From: Candidatus Nomurabacteria bacterium
GTDB lineage: Bacteria; Patescibacteriota; Minisyncoccia; Phycocordibacterales; UBA9973
Reading direction: 5' to 3'
Assembly: GCA_943348755.1 (NCBI GenBank)
Contig: CALQYS010000008.1
Location: 1-35,348, forward strand
DNA length: 35,348 nucleotides
The notes beneath the pieces were generated by a model. It did not search any database. It was not told where the DNA came from and saw only the letters and a program-made list of their open reading frames with translations. How positions within the stretch are numbered: position 1 is the stretch's first letter; the number at the start of each line of letters is the position of its first letter. Of the stretch, positions 1 through 7,088 are shown one piece after another. A program made the position numbers and the translations under genes.

Positions 1-158
1 AAGATATAAAAGAAAATATAGACGGTGTGCCGTTTTATTCTCTAACTGATTTATTTATACCTACGTATGAAGCTGGTGTTTGTCCGTTATGTCAAAAAGG
101 AATTCCAGTCAATGTGAAAGTTGGTCATGGTAAGAAATTTCTGGGGTTAAAAAAATAA
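1..158 (+). CDS. pyrE: Orotate phosphoribosyltransferase, C-terminal fragment (partial)
   Basis: An open frame enters from the left edge (codons from base 3) and ends at TAA 156-158, giving about 51 residues. The tail contains CPLCQKGIPV, which resembles the C-terminal Cys-x-x-Cys 'CPLC..G.P' segment of many long-form orotate phosphoribosyltransferases. The enzyme joins orotate to PRPP to give OMP. Its stop overlaps the pyrF start (TAATG), so the two are translationally coupled and act in consecutive steps of UMP synthesis. The catalytic PRPP-binding part lies outside the window, so the assignment rests on the tail motif and on the neighbour. Confidence 0.72.
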   Translation, partial: DIKENIDGVPFYSLTDLFIPTYEAGVCPLCQKGIPVNVKVGHGKKFLGLKK

Positions 159-967
159 TGATTATAGATAAATACAACAAAAGAGCAGAAAAGATAAATT
201 CATTACTGTGTGTGGGTTTGGATGCTGATATGAGCAAGATTCCGGAGAAATTTTTGAAATTAGAGTTTCCGCAATTTGAATTTAATAAGTGGATTATAGA
301 AGAGACACATGAATATGCTGCTGCATATAAACCAAACAGCGCATTTTATGAGGCGCGAGGTGACAAAGGAGCGGCAGAGCTAAAAATGACCATGGATTAT
401 TTAAATAAAAATCATGGAGATATTTTTACTATTTTAGATGCAAAACGGGCAGATATTGGCAATACAAATAGTGGCTATGTAACTTCTGTTTTTGATTGGC
501 TAAGAGCTGATGCTATCACTTTACATCCGTATCTGGGTGCAGAAGCGCTCGAGCCATTTTTAAATATAAGAGATAAGACTTCTATAATTCTCTGTCGTAC
601 TTCTAATACGGGAGCAGGAGAATTTCAAGATTTGGAGTTAGATGGGAAAAAGTTGTGGCAGATTGTTGCAGCGAAAGTATCTCAAGATTGGAATAAAAAT
701 AATAATTGCATGCTAGTAGTGGGGGCGACATATCCAGAAGAGATGAAAAAGATCCGTTCGATAGTGGGGGAGATGACACTGCTTGTCCCCGGCGTAGGCG
801 CGCAAGGAGGGGACTTAGAATCTGTTCTAAAAGCTGGATTAAATAGTGAAGGCCTGGGGCTTATCATCAATTCCTCCCGTGGCATAATTTTCTCCGAAAA
901 TCCAAAAGAAGCAGCCCAAAAACTCTGTGAAGAAATCAGGAAATACAGAGCTACTTCTTTACTATAG
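158..967 (+). CDS. pyrF: Orotidine 5'-phosphate decarboxylase
   Basis: Converts OMP to UMP, the last step of de novo pyrimidine synthesis, in the cytoplasm. The 269-aa length fits the longer pyrF subfamily (about 270 aa). LCVGLDAD near the N-terminus and DAKRADIG at residues 94-101 form the catalytic Lys/Asp network. A phosphate-binding region near the C-terminus (VPGVGAQGGD, then NSSRGI) completes the barrel. The ATG overlaps the upstream pyrE stop, so the start is well fixed. The next gene (tuf) has its own promoter immediately downstream. Confidence 0.95.
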   Translation: MIIDKYNKRAEKINSLLCVGLDADMSKIPEKFLKLEFPQFEFNKWIIEETHEYAAAYKPNSAFYEARGDKGAAELKMTMDYLNKNHGDIFTILDAKRADIGNTNSGYVTSVFDWLRADAITLHPYLGAEALEPFLNIRDKTSIILCRTSNTGAGEFQDLELDGKKLWQIVAAKVSQDWNKNNNCMLVVGATYPEEMKKIRSIVGEMTLLVPGVGAQGGDLESVLKAGLNSEGLGLIINSSRGIIFSENPKEAAQKLCEEIRKYRATSLL

Positions 968-974
968 ACCCTAT

Positions 975-1005
975 TTGACAATGGTTTTTAATCTGCTAGT
1001 ATAAT
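975..1005 (+). promoter_or_regulatory. Promoter of the tuf/S10 operon
   Basis: A consensus -35 TTGACA lies at 975-980. TAGTATAAT at 997-1005 offers either TAGTAT (16-bp spacer) or TATAAT (19-bp spacer) as the -10. The same TTGACA...GCTARTATAA layout recurs before rpsS. It sits just after the pyrF stop and is the only promoter-like element before tuf. Predicted +1 is about 1009-1012. Confidence 0.8.
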
Positions 1006-1007
1006 AG

Positions 1008-1034
1008 AACTGCACTTTTGCAGTTTTTGTTTTT
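1008..1034 (+). promoter_or_regulatory. Hairpin with T-tract at the predicted +1 of the tuf mRNA
   Basis: AACTGCA (1008-1014), loop CTTT, TGCAGTT (1019-1025) form a perfect 7-bp stem followed by TTTG and more T. It sits at the predicted transcription start, about 95 nt before the tuf ATG. It could stabilise the 5' end or act as a pause or attenuator. A structurally matching hairpin of unrelated sequence lies after the rpsS promoter. The rest of the leader (to 1120) shows no Shine-Dalgarno and no other firm element. Confidence 0.55.
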
Positions 1035-1120
1035 ATAATTATTAATAATATTGTTAGTAAATAAGCCTTAGCAGCTGGTTCTCGTATGTTAAGTCTTAAG
1101 TATTAACACAAATAAAAAAG

Positions 1121-2314
1121 ATGTCAGAAGAATTTAAAAGAGATAAGCCACACGTAAACGTAGGTACAATTGGTCACGTCGACCATGGTAAGACCACATT
1201 AACGGCTGCGATCCTGCATGTTTTAAACATGGCTGGAAAGCAAGTGCGACTTCGAGGTGTTGATCAGATTGACTCAGCTCCAGAAGAAAAGGCAAGAGGT
1301 ATCACCATTAACATTTCTCACAACGAGTACGCTACTGATGCGCGTCACTATGCACACATCGATGCTCCAGGACACGCTGACTACATTAAAAACATGATCA
1401 CTGGTGCTGCTCAGATGGACGGTGCGATCCTCGTGGTTGCTGCGACTGATGGCGCGATGCCACAGACTCGCGAACACGTTCTTCTTGCAAAACAAGTTGG
1501 TGTGCCAAAAATTATCGTTTTCCTAAACAAGTGTGATATGGTGGACGACAAAGAAATGGTTGACCTAGTTGAGGAGGAAATACGAGAACTTCTTACGAAG
1601 CAAGGTTTCGATGGTAAAGGCGCTCCAGTTATCCGTGGTTCTGCTCTTAAGGGCCTTGAAGCGAAGTCTGTCGATGATCCATGGGCAGCTAAAATTCTTG
1701 AGCTTGCAAATGCCCTTGACACATACATCCCTATTCCAATTCGTGATCTAGCAAAGCCGTTCCTTATGCCTGTCGAAGACATCTTTTCTATCGAAGGTCG
1801 CGGTACAGTCGTGACCGGCAAGATTGAAAGAGGCGTAGTGAAGGTTGATGAGGAAGTAGAGATCGTCGGGATCAAACCTACTCAGAAGTCAGTTGTTACT
1901 GGTATCGAAATGTTCAACAAAAATCTAAAAGAGGGTATGGCCGGAGACAATGCTGGCATTCTTCTTCGTGGTTTAAAGAAAGAAGATATTACTCGCGGGC
2001 AGGTACTTTGCAAGCCAGGTACTACCAAGCCTCATGACAGCTTTACAGCGGAAATATATGTTTTGAAAAAGGAAGAAGGTGGACGACACACTCCTTTCTT
2101 CAAGGGTTACAAGCCTCAATTCTACGTTCGAACCACAGACGTTACCGGGGATGTCACTTTAGCAGAAGGCACAGAGATGGTTATGCCGGGAGATACTGTC
2201 AAGATCACTGTTAAATTAGTTACGCCAGTAGCGCTCGAAGAATCACAGAGATTCGCTATCCGTGAAGGAGGCAAGACTGTCGGAGCCGGAGTGGTTACCA
2301 AGATTCTCGGTTAA
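1121..2314 (+). CDS. tuf: Translation elongation factor Tu
   Basis: GTPase that delivers aminoacyl-tRNA to the ribosomal A site. The 397-aa length is normal. The G domain shows GHVDHGKT (P-loop, about residues 18-25), DAPGHADY (switch II, with the catalytic His) and NKCD (guanine specificity), then a conserved domain 2 with [13 protein letters not shown] and a C-terminal beta barrel ending in a typical [11 protein letters not shown]. It is the first gene of the S10-type operon here, with a leader of about 110 nt and no Shine-Dalgarno. Codon use is more GC-rich than in the surrounding genes, consistent with high expression. Confidence 0.98.
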   Translation: MSEEFKRDKPHVNVGTIGHVDHGKTTLTAAILHVLNMAGKQVRLRGVDQIDSAPEEKARGITINISHNEYATDARHYAHIDAPGHADYIKNMITGAAQMDGAILVVAATDGAMPQTREHVLLAKQVGVPKIIVFLNKCDMVDDKEMVDLVEEEIRELLTKQGFDGKGAPVIRGSALKGLEAKSVDDPWAAKILELANALDTYIPIPIRDLAKPFLMPVEDIFSIEGRGTVVTGKIERGVVKVDEEVEIVGIKPTQKSVVTGIEMFNKNLKEGMAGDNAGILLRGLKKEDITRGQVLCKPGTTKPHDSFTAEIYVLKKEEGGRHTPFFKGYKPQFYVRTTDVTGDVTLAEGTEMVMPGDTVKITVKLVTPVALEESQRFAIREGGKTVGAGVVTKILG

Positions 2315-2341
2315 GATTTAAATTTAAGTTAAATTAGTTCC

Positions 2342-2779
2342 ATGACAACATCAGAGACAAAAACAAAAAAGCCGAAATTGGCAAAAACTGCAGCAGCCAA
2401 AATTTCTAAAATAAAGGTCTCTAAAGTTTCCCTCAAAAAAGACAAGCTTGCACGTGCAGGCGGGGAGGACAGCAAGGTCGTGCTTCGCATACGTGTACGA
2501 GCGTATGAGAGCAAGATTCTTGATAGTTCCGTCAAACAAATAATGGATACAGCACAGCGTCACGACGCAGTGATAGTTGGACCTGTGCCTCTACCGACTG
2601 AAATCAAAAAATACACCGTCAATCGTTCCCCTTTCATCTACAAAAATACTCGAGAACAATTTGAAATCCGAGTGCACAAGAGATTGATCGATATTATAAA
2701 TCCGAATGCGAAGACCATTGAGTCTCTTACCAATTTGTCTCTTCCATCTGGAGTAGATATCGACGTAAAAATGTTGTAA
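2342..2779 (+). CDS. rpsJ: 30S ribosomal protein S10 (uS10) with N-terminal extension
   Basis: Small-subunit head protein and transcription antitermination partner (NusE) in bacteria. The conserved core starts near residue 45 (VVLRIRVRAYESKILD) and runs to the end, including VGPVPLPTEIKKYTVNRSPFIYKNTREQFE. The protein is 145 aa against the usual 102-105 because of a roughly 43-residue Lys/Ala/Ser-rich leader, presumably a flexible rRNA-binding tail. An internal start that removes the tail cannot be excluded, but no Met lies at the core boundary. It lies 27 bp after tuf and 9 bp before rplC. Confidence 0.95.
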   Translation: MTTSETKTKKPKLAKTAAAKISKIKVSKVSLKKDKLARAGGEDSKVVLRIRVRAYESKILDSSVKQIMDTAQRHDAVIVGPVPLPTEIKKYTVNRSPFIYKNTREQFEIRVHKRLIDIINPNAKTIESLTNLSLPSGVDIDVKML

Positions 2780-2788
2780 TTTAATTGT

Positions 2789-3403
2789 ATGAAATTCATT
2801 CTTGCCACAAAAGAAAATATGACAGAATATTTCTCCGAAGAGGGAAGTGTGATCCCAGTTACGATCGTAACCGCTGGACCTGTCACTGTGACTAGAATCT
2901 TTGAAAAAGCAAAAGATGGTTACGATTCTGTACAAGTGGGCTTTGGAACACAAAAGAAAGAAAGAATCAGCAGGGGTCGCGCTGGCGCTATGAAAGGTTC
3001 CTTCTTTAAAACCTTAAAAGAATTTAGGTTAAAGCCTGCGGACAAGACAACAGTCAAAGAAGGCGACAATATTAATGTTTCCATCTTTGCTCCTGGAGAC
3101 AAGGTGCAGATCACTAGTGTATCTAAAGGTAAAGGTTTCCAAGGTGTTGTTAAGAGACATGGGTTTTCTGGCGGACCTCGTACCCATGGTCAAAAGCACT
3201 CTGAGCGAGAACCTGGCTCTATCGGTGGTGGTCTGCGTACTCATGTACCGAAAGGAATGAGAATGGCTGGCCGTATGGGATCTGATCGTATTACTCAGAA
3301 GAATTTAAAGGTTATTTCTGTAGATAAAGAGAACAATGTGATGCTCATCAAAGGAGCGATTGCCGGAAAGCGTGGGAGTATAGTTGAGATAGTTAGTAGA
3401 TAA
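2789..3403 (+). CDS. rplC: 50S ribosomal protein L3 (uL3)
   Basis: Large-subunit assembly initiator protein near the peptidyl-transferase centre. The 204-aa length is normal. Diagnostic segments are the central loop SKGKGFQGVVKRHGFSGG and GSIGGG...PKGMRMAGRMG, which reaches toward the catalytic centre. It lies in the canonical order S10-L3-L4-L23-L2 with very short gaps (9 bp before, 5 bp after), so it is co-transcribed. No Shine-Dalgarno precedes the ATG. Confidence 0.97.
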   Translation: MKFILATKENMTEYFSEEGSVIPVTIVTAGPVTVTRIFEKAKDGYDSVQVGFGTQKKERISRGRAGAMKGSFFKTLKEFRLKPADKTTVKEGDNINVSIFAPGDKVQITSVSKGKGFQGVVKRHGFSGGPRTHGQKHSEREPGSIGGGLRTHVPKGMRMAGRMGSDRITQKNLKVISVDKENNVMLIKGAIAGKRGSIVEIVSR

Positions 3404-3408
3404 ATAAT

Positions 3409-4068
3409 ATGGAAGCAAAAATTTACAATCAAAAAGGAGTAGCAGCTGGAACCATAAATCTTCCAGAGAAAGTATTCGCTGCAAAATGGAGGAGCGACCT
3501 TGTGCACCAAGTCGTGCAAAGTATGCGCAGCAACAAGCGTGCAGGCACAGCTGATACCAAAGATAGAGGTGAGGTTCGAGGTGGAGGCAAGAAGCCTTGG
3601 AAGCAAAAGGGCACAGGACGAGCTCGTCATGGATCATCTCGCAGTCCCATCTGGGTCGGTGGAGGTGTGACCCACGGCCCTCTTGCTGAGAAGAATTACA
3701 AGAGAAATATCTCAGCTAAAATGCGTGCTCAAGCTCTATTTTCCGTACTCTCAAAGAAGTTGAATGATGGAGAGATACTTTTTGTTGATACTCTCGCGAC
3801 GGATTCTATTAAAACCAAGAATGCTGTAAAAGTATTGCAAAATTTGGCGAAGGTTTCTGGCTGGAAAACTGTTGATGCTTCCAAGAAGCCGAGGGTGCTG
3901 ACTGCGCTTTATGGACGCAGCGACAAGACAGAGAAGAGTTTCAGAAATATTCCAGCGCTTGAGATTGCGTTTTTGAAAAATTTGAATCCATTTGATGTTT
4001 TAAATTATAAATATCTTTTGATAGAAAATCCGGTCGAGAGTGTAAAATTCCTAGAATCTAGAGGCTAA
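3409..4068 (+). CDS. rplD: 50S ribosomal protein L4 (uL4)
   Basis: Large-subunit protein lining the exit tunnel. At 219 aa it is slightly longer than the usual about 205. The basic tunnel loop is clear: GGGKKPWKQKGTGRARHGS around residues 60-80, then SPIWVGGGVTHGP. In gammaproteobacteria L4 represses the S10 operon. No equivalent leader structure is evident here, and regulation is unknown. It sits between rplC and rplW with 5-bp gaps. Confidence 0.97.
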   Translation: MEAKIYNQKGVAAGTINLPEKVFAAKWRSDLVHQVVQSMRSNKRAGTADTKDRGEVRGGGKKPWKQKGTGRARHGSSRSPIWVGGGVTHGPLAEKNYKRNISAKMRAQALFSVLSKKLNDGEILFVDTLATDSIKTKNAVKVLQNLAKVSGWKTVDASKKPRVLTALYGRSDKTEKSFRNIPALEIAFLKNLNPFDVLNYKYLLIENPVESVKFLESRG

Positions 4069-4073
4069 TTTTT

Positions 4074-4343
4074 ATGACAAACATAATCAAAAATCCAAGA
4101 GTGACAGAGAAAGCTTCTTTTGCTTACGAGCACAATGTCTACACTTTTGATGTTGCAGCCGGAGCAAACAAGACTGAAATCAAGAAAGCCATTTTTTCTC
4201 TATATAAAGTAAAGCCGATCGGGGTGAATGTTTTACCTATACCAAAGAAAGATACTTTTTCGAGAGGTAAGGCTGGCACCAAGGGTGGAGGCAGAAAGGC
4301 ATTAGTATATTTAAAGAAGGGTGATAAGATCGAGTTTGTCTAG
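4074..4343 (+). CDS. rplW: 50S ribosomal protein L23 (uL23)
   Basis: Binds at the tunnel exit and docks trigger factor and SRP. The 89-aa length is in the usual range. The N-terminal NPRVTEKASFAYEHNVYTFDVA and the middle KKAIFSLYKVKPIGVNVLPIP match the family pattern of a TEK motif and a Y-F-V core, followed by the basic extended loop. It occupies its canonical place between L4 and L2, with a 26-bp gap to rplB and no separate promoter seen. Confidence 0.95.
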   Translation: MTNIIKNPRVTEKASFAYEHNVYTFDVAAGANKTEIKKAIFSLYKVKPIGVNVLPIPKKDTFSRGKAGTKGGGRKALVYLKKGDKIEFV

Positions 4344-4369
4344 AAACTAGAACCTAGAAACTAATTTTT

Positions 4370-5209
4370 ATGAAAACATATAAACCAACAAGTAAATCAA
4401 GACGACACATGACTCATGTTCCTTACAGGGAGCTTTTAAGTCATACTGAGCCAACAAAGTCTTTAACTCATGGCTTCTACCGAAGAGTCGGACGCAACAG
4501 CGCAGGACGCATCACTGTCCGTCACAAAGGAGCAGGACACAAGCGCCTCTATCGAGACGTGGACTTTTTATATAACAAGAAAGACATCCCTGCGACTATC
4601 AAATCTGTCGAATACGATCCAAACCGTTCCGCATTCATCGGACTCGCTGTCTACAAAGATGGAGAGAAGAGATATGTGGTTCTGCCAAAGTCCGTAAAAC
4701 CAGGGCACACATTTATCGTTTCTGACAAAGCTCCTCTTGAGATTGCAAATAGATTGCCCCTAAAAGAAATCCCAGTTGGTACTTTTGTTTACAACGTAGA
4801 GATACAGCCAAATGGGGGAGCCAAGATCGGCCGTTCTGCGGGAATCTTCGCGCAAGTTGTGGCAAATGCTGATGGCTACACAAACTTGAAGATGCCTTCG
4901 ACTGAAGTTCGAAAAATAAATGAAAAATGTTTCGCATGTATCGGTACTGTTAGTAACGACGAACACCATCTAGAGAATTGGGGTAAGGCGGGCCGAACTC
5001 GCTGGAAGGGTATCCGTCCGACTGTCCGCGGTACTGCTATGAACCCTGTAGACCATCCATACGGTGGAGGTGAAGGACGACAAGGCCGTGGTACCAAGCG
5101 ACCGAAGACTATGTGGGGTAAGGTTACGGGTGGAAGGAAGACCAGAAAGCCAAAGCGATACTCTCAAGTATTCATCGTCTCTCGCCGAAAGACTGGCAAG
5201 AATAAATAG
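4370..5209 (+). CDS. rplB: 50S ribosomal protein L2 (uL2)
   Basis: RNA-binding large-subunit protein needed for subunit association and peptidyl transfer. The 279-aa length is typical. SAGRITVRHKGAGHKRLYR near the N-terminus and the C-terminal GTAMNPVDHPYGGGEGR (with the functionally important His) are diagnostic, followed by a basic tail. It is the last gene of this unit: an intrinsic terminator begins about 10 bp after the stop, so the usual continuation into rpsS is interrupted. Confidence 0.98.
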   Translation: MKTYKPTSKSRRHMTHVPYRELLSHTEPTKSLTHGFYRRVGRNSAGRITVRHKGAGHKRLYRDVDFLYNKKDIPATIKSVEYDPNRSAFIGLAVYKDGEKRYVVLPKSVKPGHTFIVSDKAPLEIANRLPLKEIPVGTFVYNVEIQPNGGAKIGRSAGIFAQVVANADGYTNLKMPSTEVRKINEKCFACIGTVSNDEHHLENWGKAGRTRWKGIRPTVRGTAMNPVDHPYGGGEGRQGRGTKRPKTMWGKVTGGRKTRKPKRYSQVFIVSRRKTGKNK

Positions 5210-5219
5210 CATAATAAAC

Positions 5220-5249
5220 AAAAAAGCCCTTGTAGCAGAGGGCTTTTTT
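5220..5249 (+). terminator. Rho-independent terminator after rplB
   Basis: An 11-bp stem AAAAAAGCCCT (5220-5230) / AGGGCTTTTTT (5239-5249) with an 8-nt loop. The A-tract and T-tract flank a 5-bp GC-rich core, so it could work in either direction. It ends the tuf-rplB unit. Confidence 0.88.
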
Positions 5250-5264
5250 GTGCCTGCGTAGCCA

Positions 5265-5293
5265 TTGACTTTTAGGTCTTATTGTGCTATACT
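5265..5293 (+). promoter_or_regulatory. Promoter of the 110-aa unknown gene
   Basis: TTGACT (5265-5270), 17-bp spacer, TATACT (5288-5293). Predicted +1 is about 5300. The leader to the ATG at 5374 is about 74 nt and holds two potential stems, GGCTT/AAGCC (5314-5336) and GGTGT/ACACC (5339-5358), without a Shine-Dalgarno. Confidence 0.75.
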
Positions 5294-5373
5294 ATAAAGA
5301 GTTCTTTAAAAACGGCTTGGCTCCAGAAAGGAAGCCTTGGTGTGCCAAACAATACACCAAAAACTTGTTAAGT

Positions 5374-5706
5374 ATGACTGCAATATTGGCGTTTGGAGTT
5401 TTGGAGGGGGAAGAAATCCGTTACAAATTCGAGCAAGAAATCGAAGGCTTCGAAATACCCCCGATTCTTTTTGAGGGCATGGTTTTGAGATTCGACTACG
5501 GGGAAAGAGACGGTAAAGGTGGATGGTATCCTCCGGATGGGGGAAGCTGTCTTCGTGCTAGGGTTGAGGACGTTGAAGGACAGACTGACCAAACCTTGCT
5601 TTCCGTCCATTCCTGGCGTATTTGCTTGGTCGTCGCAGAAAGTTCTACAAAAGAGGAGCTCAACGAACTGATTGCCTATCATCGTTATCTTCAAGAGAAA
5701 AAGTAA
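5374..5706 (+). CDS. Hypothetical protein, 110 aa, soluble
   Basis: I do not recognise this family. The frame is open upstream to 5284, but that part overlaps the promoter and leader, so the first ATG (5374) is taken as the start. The protein is acidic (many Glu), has no membrane segment or signal peptide, and carries a Gly-rich middle (DGKGGWYPPDGGS) followed by beta-like strands and a Glu-rich C-terminal helix ending YHRYLQEKK. It is a single-gene unit with its own promoter, placed in the break of the S10 operon, and followed by a run of small hairpins. Confidence 0.6.
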   Translation: MTAILAFGVLEGEEIRYKFEQEIEGFEIPPILFEGMVLRFDYGERDGKGGWYPPDGGSCLRARVEDVEGQTDQTLLSVHSWRICLVVAESSTKEELNELIAYHRYLQEKK

Positions 5707-5716
5707 CCCGCCACCA

Positions 5717-5795
5717 GCACTCCTTTCACAAGGACCATTCTTGCGAGTTGAATCACACAGGAGGCGCGACCTCCTCTTTCCACACACGGTGGAAA
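5717..5795 (+). other. Run of three small stem-loops downstream of the 110-aa gene
   Basis: Perfect short stems follow one another: TCCTT/AAGGA (5721-5734), GGAGG/CCTCC (5760-5774) and TTTCCAC/GTGGAAA (5777-5795), just before the terminator at 5810. They may be a structured 3' UTR of the 110-aa gene or a small RNA processed from it. No protein of useful length is encoded here. Function unknown. Confidence 0.35.
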
Positions 5796-5809
5796 AATCG
5801 TCGCATCAA

Positions 5810-5843
5810 AAGCCCAGACAATATCGTCTGGGCTTAGTTATTT
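5810..5843. terminator. Bidirectional terminator between convergent genes
   Basis: AAGCCCAGAC (5810-5819) / GTCTGGGCTT (5826-5835) form a 10-bp stem with a 6-nt loop, followed on the plus strand by TAGTTATTTTT. It lies between the plus-strand 110-aa gene and the minus-strand Nudix gene and may end both; the minus-strand T-run is short. Confidence 0.8.
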
Positions 5844-6371
5844 TTAACTTAGTTTCTCGAAAGCCATTTTGACGGCTTCTTTTTCATCGGGGAACATGGC
5901 TATGGTGCTGTCATCCGTTACGCCAGTGTTTCTATCTATATGTTTCAGGTCTACAATCTTTTTCACATCGTTCGGTCTGATTACTTTAAATCCTCCAAAT
6001 GAAGCCTTTTTCTCTCTATTTAGCATGCTTTTCCAAACATTTTCTTCCACGATTGCTCCATAGGTGATTACTTGTTTCTCTGGTTTTTCATAATTTATCA
6101 ATTCTTTTAAATTTCCTGTTTCAGAAATTTTTTTCACAATAGAGAGTATTTCAGATCCCAGTTCTTCTTTAATTTCTCGAAACAGCGCCTGCATGAAGTC
6201 TTCGCCTTCTTCAAGTCCTCCATGAGCCGTCACTTGGCACATACCAGGCCAAGATTCTGGAGCATTTTTCTCTGAGTCCCATTTTGCACGGACTTGGAGT
6301 ATTGCCACGAGTCCTCCGTCTTTATTTTTACCCAGCAATTGTATGCCGACAGATTTCTTCTTAGGGGTCAT
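5844..6371 (-). CDS. Nudix hydrolase
   Basis: Likely hydrolyses a nucleoside diphosphate linked to another moiety; the substrate cannot be told. The 175-aa protein has a complete Nudix box at about residues 51-72 (G-x5-E-x7-RE-x2-EE-x-G, visible as REIKEELG), preceded by PGMCQVTAHGG. It is encoded opposite to its ribosomal neighbours and faces the terminator at 5810. A TAATAT hexamer lies 7 nt before the ATG (6379-6384 on the minus strand), so the mRNA is predicted to be leaderless. Its place in the broken S10 operon suggests insertion of a separate unit. Confidence 0.9.
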   Translation of the reverse strand: MTPKKKSVGIQLLGKNKDGGLVAILQVRAKWDSEKNAPESWPGMCQVTAHGGLEEGEDFMQALFREIKEELGSEILSIVKKISETGNLKELINYEKPEKQVITYGAIVEENVWKSMLNREKKASFGGFKVIRPNDVKKIVDLKHIDRNTGVTDDSTIAMFPDEKEAVKMAFEKLS

Positions 6372-6401
6372 GTATTACATATTATCATGTTTAATACTAT
6401 G

Positions 6402-6429
6402 TTGATATTTTTTATAAAAGTTGTATAAA
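6402..6429 (+). promoter_or_regulatory. Promoter of the 28-aa micro-ORF
   Basis: TTGATA (6402-6407), 16-bp spacer, TATAAA (6424-6429). Predicted +1 about 6436. The roughly 70-nt leader includes a stem GCATGCT/AGCGTGC (around 6468-6484) and then a strong Shine-Dalgarno. It is divergent from the Nudix gene. Confidence 0.6.
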
Positions 6430-6506
6430 TATAGGTGATAAGTTCGCAATGTAAATTAACCTTAACCGCATGCTACAAGCGTGCAGGAAGCGAGGAGGTG
6501 AGTAAA

Positions 6507-6593
6507 ATGGCAAGACCCAGAAAAGGCGACAAGAAGAGAAGTCACCCCAGTTGGAACGCTGGCCTCAAGAAGGCAGCAAACCGGGGCAAGTAA
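6507..6593 (+). CDS. Very small basic protein, 28 aa, with strong Shine-Dalgarno
   Basis: ATG 6507 to TAA 6591-6593 encodes 28 residues starting MARPRKGDKKRSHPSWNAG, with 10 Lys/Arg. AGGAGGTGA at 6493-6501 is a near-perfect Shine-Dalgarno at normal spacing, the only convincing one I see in this window. The gene has its own promoter upstream and a strong stem-loop downstream. I do not recognise the family. A small basic peptide between ribosomal operons could be a ribosome-associated protein (there is only a faint KGD-basic likeness to bTHX), but that is a guess. Confidence 0.55.
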   Translation: MARPRKGDKKRSHPSWNAGLKKAANRGK

Positions 6594-6609
6594 TCCGAAG
6601 CAGGCATCA

Positions 6610-6650
6610 TGGGAGGGGTCAGCGAAAGCGTTGGCCTCTCCCATTCTATT
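6610..6650 (+). terminator. Terminator after the micro-ORF
   Basis: A long stem with G-T wobbles pairs TGGGAGGGGTCA (from 6610) with TTGGCCTCTCCCA (to 6643), capped by GC-GAAA-GC, a GNRA-type loop, and followed by TTCTATTT. It ends about 10 bp before the rpsS promoter. Confidence 0.75.
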
Positions 6651-6654
6651 TAAT

Positions 6655-6685
6655 TTGACATTTTAGCCCTATTTGCTAATATAAA
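6655..6685 (+). promoter_or_regulatory. Promoter of the rpsS-rplE unit
   Basis: TTGACA (6655-6660), then TAATATAAA at 6677-6685, giving TAATAT with a 16-bp spacer or TATAAA with 19 bp. It has the same architecture as the tuf promoter, including the GC just before the -10. Predicted +1 about 6689-6692. Confidence 0.82.
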
Positions 6686-6688
6686 TCC

Positions 6689-6712
6689 AAGCTCGATTCG
6701 AGCTTTTTGTTT
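6689..6712 (+). promoter_or_regulatory. Hairpin with T-tract at the predicted +1 of the rpsS mRNA
   Basis: AAGCTCG (6689-6695), loop ATT, CGAGCTT (6699-6705), then TTTGTTTG. Stem length and trailing TTTTTGTTT match the tuf leader hairpin although the stem bases differ. It lies about 30 nt before the rpsS ATG and could be a 5'-end stabiliser, a pause site or an attenuator. Confidence 0.55.
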
Positions 6713-6732
6713 GCTTTAAAAGATAAAACAGT

Positions 6733-7086
6733 ATGACAAGATCACTCAAAAAAGGCGTATATGCTGATGAAAGGCTCTTAAAGAAGATTGCCGGCAAAAA
6801 CCCGCTCAATACCCCTCCTGTAAAGACATGGAAAAGAGCTGTAGTTATCTCTCCGGAGATGCTTGGCTTCACTTTTGGCGTTTATAACGGCAAGGTGCAT
6901 GTGGAAGTGCTAGTCACCGAAGACATGGTGGGTCACAGATTCGGCGAGTTTTCTCCAACCAAGAAATTTACAAAACACGGAGGAAAGATGCAGAAAGAAT
7001 TGGAGATGAAGAAAAAGGAAGCAGAGATAGCGGCCGCCAAGGGCGCGACAGCAGCCGCAGCTGACGCTAAAGCACCTAAAAAATAA
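6733..7086 (+). CDS. rpsS: 30S ribosomal protein S19 (uS19), C-terminally extended
   Basis: Small-subunit head protein contacting the A-site finger. The core matches the family (MTRSLKKGVYADERLLKKI, then VYNGKVHVEVLVTEDMVGHRFGEFSPT). The length is 117 aa against about 92, the excess being a Lys/Glu- then Ala-rich tail from about residue 92. It is the first gene of the second ribosomal unit, behind its own promoter and hairpin leader. The 2-bp gap to rplV implies coupling. Confidence 0.97.
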   Translation: MTRSLKKGVYADERLLKKIAGKNPLNTPPVKTWKRAVVISPEMLGFTFGVYNGKVHVEVLVTEDMVGHRFGEFSPTKKFTKHGGKMQKELEMKKKEAEIAAAKGATAAAADAKAPKK

Positions 7087-7088
7087 TC

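Noticed and set aside
5284-5373. N-terminal extension of the 110-aa unknown protein
   Set aside because: It starts with TTG upstream of the -10 hexamer, so it cannot be on the transcript.
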